64,000 nt of DNA from Prostheceraeus crozeri. Taxonomy: Eukaryota; Platyhelminthes; Polycladida; Euryleptidae. Location: contig CAJQUW010007778.1 in the NCBI GenBank assembly GCA_907163375.1, positions 30,001 through 94,000 of the forward strand, read 5' to 3'. Shown here in pieces: positions 55,110-64,000 of this stretch (position 1 is its first letter; each line of letters starts with the position of its first letter). The position numbers and the translations under genes were made by a program. Under the pieces are notes generated by a model. It ran no database searches. It had not been told where the DNA came from and saw nothing but the letters and a program-made list of their open reading frames with translations.

Positions 55110-55235
55110 TCATGTTCTTCTTTTCAAGCGCTTGCAATGGTGCAATTAGTTTTTTATTGGACGATAACTAACTGACCTGTGTCATTCCTCGATAGGGAGA
55201 GTTGCAAAAGTCAGTCGATTTTTCTTGAGGCTACG
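55110..55235 (+). repeat. Direct terminal repeat of the Penelope-like relic, right copy
   Basis: This is the right-hand partner of 51655-51790, about 75 percent identical by eye, with the block AGTTTTTTATTGGA near its start. Confidence 0.6.
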
Positions 55236-55989
55236 AATATTTTAGTCTCAGAGCGGATTTTTACATCTAAGAAAACGATTCTTGTGATAAAGTTAACTAG
55301 ATCGCAGATCTATTGATGCACCGTATTTGGTTTGTAAATTGGACCAAGAATAGGGTAGGATGGGGTAATTTGGGTCTATTTTACATAAGCTGTTGTGGAA
55401 CTGAGTATTTCACCAATCGATCTGAAATTTTAACTGATGCTAACCAATGCACCAACGTAACATTGCATCACATTAGTTCAAATGTGTGCCTCATAGTAAA
55501 GGAGTGAGATGGGTTCATCTTAGAGAAACATGTACTGTTGAAAATGTACTAGTTACGAACTTCTCTGTAGAGACGACAAATATAGTTCGACAAACTAACT
55601 AGATGTACTAAATCTTTAAGTATTTCCGTCAGATCATCATGCTAAAATTTGCTGACCCAACTCTAAATCAATAATGAGCCATAGCCACTCAATAATGAGC
55701 CATAGACCATGGGGTAATTTGGGTTTGCAGCCTGTTACGGTAGTTCATTATATTACATTAGATCTTTGATAAAATTTCAACTCATCCTTTTCAGACACAT
55801 ATTTTCACTTAAAACCCATCTGCTCGCCGTGACCATGTGCTTAGACGCCTAGAAAATGGGAAACTGAAGCGACAGAAACCAGCAACTCTGTTTAAACAAG
55901 ACAGTCCAAAATTCGATTATCAACACTCTTGTACACCGCAATCGTTGATTGACAATGAAAGCTAAGGAATTCCCGATTGTAATACTGAT

Positions 55990-56960
55990 GCTTGCGAAGT
56001 GGATGACAATTGCTCTGAATCAATTCTCTCTCCACAATCAATCAACGTAGGAGACTGGGTTTTTGTCCAATGCAGTATCATTAAGCCAAAGAAATACGTA
56101 GCCAACATCATATCCTTGCGTGATGGAGAATACGAGGTTTCATTCCTCCGACAATGTGCAGAGGGTGGCAATGCATATTCTTCGGTGACACGATTGTTAG
56201 GAAAGTCAATTCTTTTTCTTACCTTGGTATTATTTTTTCTGATGACCTGAAGTGGACTTTGCACTTTCAATACATTGTGAGGAAGGCTTCACAGCGCATT
56301 TTTATTATTCGCAATCTGCGTCGTGCTGGCTGTTCTGCAGCATTAATGATGAAATGTTACAAGGCTTTTATACGTTCCATCATGACGTATGCCTATGCAT
56401 GCTTCTGCAATGCACCCCAGTACTTGTTGAATGACCTATTGCGTATTGAGCGTCGCGTATATCGCATTATTGGACTGTCCCATTCTGTGAACTCTTCGCT
56501 TATATCAATCTGCGAACTGTACCCTGTGAGAAATTATTTGACACTATAAGTTCAGATCCATCCCACCCCCTCAGAGATTTGTTTTTGATCCGCCCAGTGA
56601 GGGAGATGTCTTCACGCAGTTGCTCGGTCTTGTGTCCACCTCTCGCTAGAACAGTACGCTTCAGCAGATCTTTTATCAGATTTTGTAAATAAGCTTTCTT
56701 GTCCTTCCTTTTTATGTACCTCATTAACCATTGGCTTCTCATTCTGTGTATTAATGTATTTTGACATCGATGTTACTGTTACTGTTCTATTGTAAGTGTC
56801 CACCGAATCATTGTAGTGGAACAATAAACGATTACTTACTTACTTACTTACTTACTCTATCCGAAACTTCCTCGACACCGCCATTACAGATGCAAAGGAT
56901 GTTCTGAAGTGTTGGATCAACCATCCGTTGATCGACGTGGCAGATACTTTTTTAGTGACT
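55990..56960 (+). pseudogene. C-terminal part of a transposon-encoded protein, interrupted by a LINE
   Basis: The translation INVGDWVFVQCSIIKPKKYV, then ANIISLRDGEYEVSFLRQC, resembles a small barrel-like C-terminal domain common in proteins encoded by invertebrate DNA transposons. A LINE 3' end (about 56185-56860) follows, after which an open piece ends RRGRYFFSDLKKTSF and a stop. I infer that the two parts were once one frame of the surrounding transposon. Confidence 0.4.
56185..56860 (+). mobile_element. 3' end of a CR1/Jockey-like LINE with (TTAC)n tail
   Basis: The frame reads NSFSYLGIIFSDDLKWTLHF, then VRKASQRIFIIRNLRRAG and IMTYAYACFCNAPQYLLND, then LLRIERRVYRIIGLS, the C-terminal RT/thumb region of LINE proteins. 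Readable text continues in another frame (SDPSHPLRDLF-like). The 3' end reads AACAATAAACGATTAC followed by repeated TTAC units (56831-56856). The copy is 5'-truncated. Confidence 0.75.
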
Positions 56961-57689
56961 TGAAGAAAACATCATTTTAGTGCGCATCATTGACCTTATT
57001 TCACGTAGATACCTTATTTACTTGATCACGTAGTCAATAGCAGCAAGTTCCATTGATATTCAGTAAAATTCTTGTTTTCCTTTCATACCCTAATTCAAGT
57101 ATTCCAGCATATAGGGTTGTGATTGACCAAGTTAGCGTGTGGCACCCCAACTAAATTACAAGCAAGTATATACTTGCTTATTCTAACTTTTTTTACCTAT
57201 CCACACGATCGCCTAACAAAAGGAACTTCAACTCTTTTAGACAGAGGATACCGGTATGTGTCTAGGTAAGCCTTAATAGGTAGGGCCCATAGTCTAATCC
57301 AAATCGCTCGAGAAATTCGAATCCCCTAGGCGGATTCTACGAAAAAGTGGACAAAATAGCGATTTTTGAAATCTTGGATCGAACCATCAATCACTATCCA
57401 AACTTATCGCCAAATGTCCTAATCATCATATTCTATCACAATTATATGATATTTTGGGCATAAGGTTGAAATTGAAGGGTATTTTTGTTCAAAACATAAA
57501 AATGCATAAAAATTGGATTTTTTGTCCCCTTTTTGTTTTTAACAAAAAATCTTGTATCGAGTTATATTTTGATCGAGGACAATAAAAATTATGATTACGT
57601 GATACAAAGGAAGGAACGGTGTTGTTGCTGCGAAATTTTAAGTTACTTAGCCACGGCTATCAGAGCACTAGAACTGGGAATGCCTCATT

Positions 57690-59345
57690 CGTCACGTACG
57701 TCACAATTTCAGATACAAGTTTTTCCACGCAATGTATAACTTCAGCAACATAGCTGAAATTCAGAATCCTACTAAAAGTCATATATAGCCTCTACGATGC
57801 CATGGATAACTGTAAGGTAGACGGTCGAACATAGGGTGCGTCAGGTACGTCCGTACGTGACGCAAGAACGTTCGTACGTGACGACAATGTTCAATGTCAT
57901 TCTCATAGCTACGTCAGACGCTTAGTCTCAGCACTGACCGTGTTATTTCAGGAAATGTCACATTAGGGTATTTATCAATTCGAACTCAAACTATGAACCG
58001 CACTATTGATGGAAATATTACTGAAGTGGGCCTACCTTATTTCTCGGAAATCTTGGAATCGACAGCCGTAACTCGAAGTAATTTTGTGTAGAACATTTCT
58101 TTTGATTTTAATTCGATGTAACCAACGGCGCCTAACCTTATGGATAAGTCATCGTCAGAAAGATCATAGCAATACTGGGCCAAAGGGATCAACAACATAA
58201 CGTATAGAGAACGCGAAAGGAGACGACCTGCAGCAAATCGACCAAGAGAAATAGTAAGACAGAAAAGGAAAGCTAAAATATCTAGTAGAGCGAGAAGTCA
58301 TCGACACAGGGATCGTAAGAAGAGCGAAAGAAGTACTTCTATGTCTTTACCGTCCACTCAAACATCTGCTTTCAGTAACAAAACTTCAGCAATGAAAGCA
58401 GTATGCAGAGCATGGAGATAGATGGAAAACAGATTACTCAGATCCCCAAAAAAGGAAAGAGATCATTTCAAAGACTACTGCGCTGCATAGTGATCCCTGA
58501 AACGAACTTCAAACTGTCCAGTAAGAGGCCTGAATGCACTGGGCCTACGCTTCTTACAAAAGATTTGTCACATGGATAACGAAAGGTGACATTATGCGAA
58601 TTGTATCTGATTTATCATTGGATGGACAAGATACATTTTCACTACACCACCATCACAGTGCAATCTCTTAGAGAGATTTTTGATTTCAACGAGATGTTTC
58701 TTACTAAGCCTTATTTTGTATTTATTTTCTAGCATATCTGTTCAGTTTCATTGATTCATCTTTTCGAAATTATTAGGCCTATTCTACACGGGACGAAATC
58801 TTATACTACAAGCGTAACATGTTTTTTTAAGAAATAGTTCTTTTATTTTGCAGTTTCATTAAAAGATATAAATTTTTTAGCGTTCAGAGAAAAATTCACG
58901 TGCGATAGCGAGTACTAGTAATGATTAACATCATGAAAATATCAGAGCTTCACGTACGTCACGAGTTCATCACGCACGTCACATGCAGCATATTTCAAGA
59001 TACAGGTGCCATTGAGTTGTCATAAGCAAAAGGAACCAATAGAAAGTTGTTTTTGCAGTCTCGATACAGGTACCTATTAATCGATCGAGTGACAGAAGTG
59101 TTTTTCCGAAGATCAAATTAAAATTGAAGTGGGGTATGTGAAACACCGTGTCCTTTTTACCGTCACGTACTAACAGAGGTCTAGATCGATGTCCACAGAT
59201 GAGAAATAAACATATGAAATTTCTTCTACATCAGAAGTTGCAAGTGAAGTTGTGTCACCATGCATATAAATTTGCATGAAGAAATTCGTAGTTTAAATGG
59301 TTCAAAATGTGAAATATGTTTCTACAAAACACGTATGTCACGTGT
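57690..59345. repeat. Cluster of CGTACGTGACG / CACGTACGTCAC motifs
   Basis: Copies or near-copies lie at about 57691 (GTCACGTACGTCAC), 57843, 57852, 57872, 58950, 58970, 59161 and 59333. Those near 57.85 kb are mostly oriented opposite to those near 58.95 kb. So many copies of a 10-mer in 1.65 kb is far above chance and suggests transposase-binding subterminal repeats of an element lying between them. Confidence 0.5.
58190..58490 (+). pseudogene. Arg/Lys-rich coding remnant
   Basis: The plus-strand translation reads RERERRRPAANRPREIVRQK, then RKAKISSRARSHRHRDRKKS and NKTSAMKAVCRAWR. The basic start and the SxAMKAVxRAW block resemble N-terminal regions of some DNA-transposon proteins in marine invertebrates. 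There are stops within it. The assignment is uncertain. Confidence 0.35.
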
Positions 59346-60699
59346 AAAATCCCTCGGTACAAGTTTCATAACATATGCACCGGTAATCAGAAGTTTCCTC
59401 TGACGAACTTATTCATCAAAAAATGTGATCTCACTTTAAGCCCTCTTTGAATCAGGATAATGTGACATTTTCTATGCGCAGATAACAGAATAACACGAGG
59501 AGCATCTTATCCATCTTAGATGAGTGAATTATTACGGAACATAATGTCTGAATGCAACTTATGACAGAAAAATCAAAAATTGACCCAAATTACCTCATGC
59601 ATGGGCTAAATTGGGTCTATTTTTTACCCTCCAAATCTAGATCTCTGAATAGAGTGGACGACGATATATTCGCTATCAATCAAAATATTTTTAAGTACAC
59701 ACCCAAGGTGCACATTTGAGAGAAAAACGGAATCTCAAGCATCTCTTCATGAAAAGTTATGAATCTCTAAACAAAATAACGATCGAATTTAGACCCAAAT
59801 TATCCCATCCCACCCTAACAATTATTTCATTCCCCGGATGAGATAGTTCATGTTGATTTCTGGTATTCAGTTTTCTCACAATTATCATCACGCAGATCAT
59901 GACGTTGGGAATGACTCGATCGACAACTGTGTGCGTATCTCAGAAGCATCATATCATAAAGATTGTCACTATTGAATTCATCAGTCATCACTCACTACGA
60001 TAAAAATCATTTTATAGATTATTGTTACCTATCGTCCCCTTGTAATAAATGCTGATGAAAGTCATTGGTTTTATTCATAAACAACACGATAGGGCATGTA
60101 TGTATCTTGTGTAAACTAGTAGGAAACTAGCTACTACACATGCAGCGTAATATGAGCGAAATCAGTGTGTCACTCAGCAAATTTAGCCCAATATGCCAAA
60201 TTCACTGATGTCAACGTTGTTTTTTTTTCATTGACACTTGGGAGTCGAACACTTTCGAAGAGATGCTTCGATCGTTATGTCTGATTACCACGACACCTTT
60301 CTATTTGAACTATCCGAAAATACAGATTTCATTCTTTTTGGAATTCACAACACCCCAATTTAAAGTTTACAGTATAGAAAAGTACAAATATAATTTCATT
60401 TTTGTTTGTTGAAATTGACACAAATAATGGTCTATCCACATCGATTTTTAGGAAAGTACATATACATGTCTACCAATGAATTATAATGATACCTGTCCTA
60501 TCCAATGGAAACGCACCCTTGTGAAGGGAATGTTGCATAGAACGCATAATGTATGATCAAGCTGGAAACTGTATGACATGGAGATTAAAAACATAAAAAA
60601 TTTTACTAAGAAACTCATATCCCATTGACTTCATCAACTCGTTAATAGAGCAGTTCCTGGAAATAAAATATAGTACGGATAAAAAAGCAACGAAGAAAG

Positions 60700-61150
60700 A
60701 TGATACTTCCGCTTGCAGGTAAAACATCCATAAAATTTCGACGCAAATTTCTTAAAATATTTAGGAAATTGGACCATGTTAAAATAATATTCAACACTTT
60801 CAAAACAGGACAGTACTTCAGTCTGAAAGATAAAACAAATGAGCTGATGCTATCATGCGTTGTGTATAATTTTGAATGTGGGTTGATCCTGATACCCAAT
60901 ACTTGGGACAAACGGGACGATTAAAACATTGCATCAGATCTACATCTCTGCAATCATCATAAAGTGCTTGGTTGTGAGGTTGATGATCAACAAAAATGCA
61001 CAAATTTTTTCTTCCTTTGATCACCTGCGTTGACTATCAGTTTTCCTTCTACATGCAGCCTATATTTAGTTGCAAAAGGCTGTGAATCCGCGTGCTTCCT
61101 CTATTGGAGGAGCTATAATTAGGACACCCAGCTTTATTTGGAAATATCAC
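60700..61150 (+). mobile_element. Penelope-like element fragment (C-terminal linker and GIY-YIG)
   Basis: The frame reads MILPLAGKTSIKFRRKFLKI, then LDHVKIIFNTFKTGQYFSLK and DKTNELMLSCVVYNFEC, the stretch that joins RT and GIY-YIG in canonical Penelope elements. After a frame change YLGQTGRLKHC, the GIY-YIG core, is readable at about 60900-60930. Only this short piece survives. Confidence 0.6.
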
Positions 61151-61154
61151 CTGA

Positions 61155-63095
61155 GAACAAAGCATAATAACCAACCAAAAATTCCTGCTATTTAGACACT
61201 AAACAACCCTATTTTTCCTTGCTTTTTGCTATGGATTTAAGTTCGACCTTAGATCTCTTTTCAGCATCAGTCAATCCTGATCAATAAAGCCTAAACTCTA
61301 GTAAAAAAAATAGAAGCGTTGCTTCATCACGAAAACGTGATTCCATACGATCAGTGGTGACGAGTTATCGGTGATTCATTGAAGTGAATCCGTCTGTTTT
61401 TTTCTCAGTGAAAAGAGTATAGCTTTGAATGATGAACTGCATCAGCTGGAAGAAAGTATTCCATGCAATGCAAATGTAGACTGTGGAATGAACATTGCGC
61501 ACACTGTCGCGATGAACAGGATGACATAGACGATTCCATCGTGTAAGCGTAAGTGATGAAGAGGAAGAGTACCTGCCGGGCGATCCAGAACCGATGGTCG
61601 GGGAAAATAAAGTTCACCGGTGCGTTTACTGCGCCTGTAGGTTTGGGCACTGTAGAAAGGTATTGAAGCCTGTGTACATACGCAGTACTGAGTATTGCGT
61701 TAGTATTCTTTTGCGCTTTGCCTTAGTATTACGAATTTAATTTTTTAAATCAAAAGGTTCACAGACGAAGGGAAATCAATTAAAAGCAGTGGAAGCAATT
61801 ATGCAACGATAGATTATACCGCAAGCGACAAATAATGGCCCTAGGGAAGGATATTCAAAACATTGAGGTGTTGTAGAATTGCAGTGATTGTGGTTTACAT
61901 GAGAGCTTTGAATTGTCTGAAGCAGATTACTTGGGTCTCGAATCCAACAATTTTATTGTTCGCTGTTGGGTCTGAGGCATTACCCAATCAGACCCAAGTT
62001 TCATATCTTCTTGACGATTGCAAAACAAATATTTGTCATCCAAGCGTCAAGCACCCGATCCGAGCGCTTAATTCAGCAAGGTCGTTAAGCAACAAAGGAC
62101 AAGGGGCAGAATCTCCCCCACTTGTCTCGGAATCTTCAGTAATGATTGCGGATCGATATAGCTAACTAGATTACTATTAGAACAAATAGAAATTACTAAA
62201 ATAGAACTAGTTTTTCAGAAATTTACTTAAAAAGAAGAGTTAAAATAATACTACAACTGATGAAAAGCATGACTCTCATTTTGTTGCAAGTTTACTTGTG
62301 GATGTAGACTGAAGCTACATCATGGTCTGTAGATATTCTGAAACGTTGGAATATACCATCATTGTACAGTCCCGCAGATATTACAATTAATCAAGCTTAC
62401 ATATATTGTGCTAATGTAATGATTGGACAAATTCACAATGCCTGCGTTTGAAAATTAGTCATGAGGTTGCGCATACAAATATCACAAAACTGCATTATAT
62501 AATAATCAAATAGTAGGTCTGCTAGTACATGATACTCGCATGCCAGTGAAATAATGTTATATGCTAGTCATTATCAAATTACTCGAATTGCATATAATAG
62601 TTTGCGTATAGCTCTATCCTTCAAGCCTTAATTTCAACTTTGGTCTGTGTCCAAGATTTGGACCCAACAGTCATATCTGGTTTCAAGACGAATGTTACGA
62701 AAATCATGTCAGGAAACTTATGCTGTTGTATGACTCATGAGCTGTTCAAACACAGCTTTGATGATTGTATGATTGCTATCGGCGTTGAGAGAAATTCTTC
62801 ATCACTTGATGTGAGAAATGTGTTATTTTATGATGTGAGAAATTGATCATCGGAGCGGGCCATCCCTGAAATCCCTTTTCTTGAAAGTATTCGAATAATT
62901 GTTATTGTTTTCCGTGAATCGTTGTTTGTCATTGTCAGCGTATGAGCTCATTATAAAAAATATTTATAGCCTTTAGACAAATCGACTAATTTTTACAACT
63001 TTCCAATCGCGGAATGACAGTTGTTACGACCTCCCCAAGGTACGAACAGAAAAAAGGCCAAATCCCTGTGAGTGAATGTATTTAATATGTGCAAG
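61155..63095. other. Non-coding, no recognised content
   Basis: I see no supported gene or repeat in this stretch. Confidence 0.35.
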
Positions 63096-63101
63096 GCAGG
63101 T

Positions 63102-63120
63102 GGTGGCCCTTAAGAGAGCC
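63102..63120 (-). terminator. Lone histone-type 3' stem-loop
   Basis: On the minus strand it reads GGCTCTCTTAAGGGCCACC, identical over 19 bases (and three more upstream, ATC) to the stem-loops at 8522-8540 and 9044-9062, while the surrounding sequence is unrelated. Minus-strand open frames on its upstream side run through it or are short, so no gene can be assigned. The downstream side reads ACCTGCCTTGCACAT and lacks a clear CAAGA element. Confidence 0.45.
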
Positions 63121-64000
63121 GATTTGGCGTTCACAGAGAATGTGAGTGTACGTACAGTCGTCAACTTGGCAATGACTGCAGTCGTGAGCCGAAGGGTCGC
63201 AGCAGCGTCGTTGATTCCCAACAAGAGAACGTGCGTACTGTAGGCGGGAGAGAGTGAGAGAGTTTGGTCCGTCAGCAGGGAGTTTTGATGTCTCTCCAAA
63301 TGTGTGGGATCGATCATCCACCTGGAGCGTATGATTGGCGCCCAGCCACTCGCCGACTCCCTGTCACCGGGCATCGCTTCGCCCTCCCGTCAGCGAAGGG
63401 AAGGAGAGTCTGCGCTGATCAATGGCTCATGCAAGCGATTCCATTGGTCATCGCTGCCTTGAAAGTTAATGTACGCTAAGTATCACTTCTGCCGAGTCTT
63501 GATGAGGAAAGAGAGAGAAGTCTGCATTTTCGTCACGCAGTTCAGTTAGTTTTCGTCAAATTAAAAACCAATTGCACCATTGAAAAGCGCTTGAGAAGTA
63601 GAACATGAGATCTCGCTGGTTTTTTCACAGAAATAACTTTCTCGTTGAGAAAAAAAGACATAATTTTTTTCCGTTTTTATGATGCTTATACAATGCTTCA
63701 TTCAACACAATTGGCTGTCCAATTTCCGTGCCTGCGGCAGCTTGTGCAACCGCATCTCTAGTGTAGCACAGTGCTTGCAGTCCGCCCCGAAATCGGGCGA
63801 GGCAAGAAAAAATGGACTCGGCCCGAAAAATATTAAACAGTTGTGTTCTGACAGTTCTTATTTCCATGTAAACCTTCTTACGATGTTGCCTAACAAAAAA
63901 TCACAAAGATGACTTTTCACATAATAATAATTCTTTATTTTTCGTAGAAGCAAGTTATTTGCTCGTCAAAGAATTTGCACAGATCTACTTAGTTATTTGT
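63121..64000. other. Right flank, moderately GC-rich then AT-rich, no gene assigned
   Basis: Overlapping minus-strand frames at 63082-63374 have unusual codon content for this window, but I find no family. The last 400 bases are AT-rich without features. Confidence 0.3.

Larger units (their letters stand above)
51655..55235 (+). mobile_element. Penelope-like retroelement relic with endonuclease part upstream of RT (Naiad-like order)
   Basis: The frame at 51796-52125 reads ELLRKEDFWIKTLCTIFPLG, then LNDRIQGFG, the end of a GIY-YIG endonuclease as in Penelope-like elements. Reverse transcriptase text follows downstream on the same strand: VITPADKAANNFVIV (near 52895), GFDLSSFNAVGNQT (near 53000), and GIPMG...NSSSLLADLF (near 53650). 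In ordinary Penelope elements the endonuclease lies after the RT; the order here fits the permuted Naiad/Chlamys group. About 120 bases at 51655-51790 recur in direct orientation at 55110-55235. Numerous stops and frame changes make the copy dead. Confidence 0.65.
55353..59815. mobile_element. 4.46-kb DNA transposon with 26-bp inverted ends and TA target
   Basis: The left end starts GGGTAGGATGGGGTAATTTG and the inverted right end GGGTGGGATGGGATAATTTG. The match continues through GGTCTA, 24 of 26 positions in all. TA lies on each side (55351-55352 and 59816-59817). GGGTAATTTGGGT recurs in subterminal positions near 55711, and an inverted pair lies at 59581-59622. Plus-strand coding remains at 55990-56960 and 58190-58490 may be parts of its proteins. 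The TA target suggests the Tc1/mariner/pogo supergroup, but the transposase is too decayed to be sure. Confidence 0.7.

Noticed and set aside
63024-63374. 116-codon minus-strand frame around the lone stem-loop
   Set aside because: It reads straight through the stem-loop and has no family likeness, so it is not a credible histone-type gene.

Overview
The window looks like marine invertebrate (most likely deuterostome) genomic DNA. It is AT-rich, has very few host genes, contains one gene that seems to be spliced, and is packed with animal transposable elements: hAT elements of the ZMYM/DUF4371 kind, CR1-like and R2-like LINEs, Penelope-like elements and many MITEs. The histone-type 3' signals near 8.5-9.5 kb resemble the sea-urchin arrangement, which makes an echinoderm or hemichordate plausible, but this is inference.

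Layout. 1-11.5 kb is most of a virus-like, protein-primed PolB element of the Polinton/adintovirus type, cut by the left window edge. It holds two paralogous structural-type proteins (+), the DNA polymerase (-), a 145-aa gene (+), and three minus-strand accessory genes followed by copies of a 3' module that looks like a histone stem-loop plus downstream element. Beyond these lies a duplicated, strongly self-complementary 154-nt sequence. It is a fairly young fossil with only a few breaks. 11.5-13.2 kb is tandem and inverted satellite-like DNA. 13.2-14.6 kb is a LINE relic. 15.4-18.1 kb holds MITEs and a large inverted repeat.

18.7-20.5 kb carries the clearest host gene, an intact intronless 580-aa protein with three cold-shock-like domains and a C-terminal C3HC3D RING finger. 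21.6-25.8 kb holds several MITEs and a 1.17-kb foldback. 27.7-30.5 kb (-) fits a two-exon gene for a secreted protein I do not recognise. 33.7-38.1 kb has relics of two LINEs.

41.1-49.8 kb shows two hAT elements with perfect 8-bp target duplications. One has a second, non-autonomous hAT inside its transposase gene, with its own perfect 8-bp duplication. 51.7-55.2 kb is a Penelope-like relic whose endonuclease segment precedes the RT, as in Naiad-type elements. 55.35-59.8 kb is a 4.5-kb TA-flanked DNA transposon carrying a LINE 3' end. 60.7-61.1 kb is a second Penelope fragment, and at 63.1 kb a lone copy of the histone-type stem-loop reappears.

The observations most worth following are the cold-shock/RING fusion, the histone-gene-like architecture of the small virus-like-element genes, the duplicated structured sequence, and the fully datable nest of hAT insertions.
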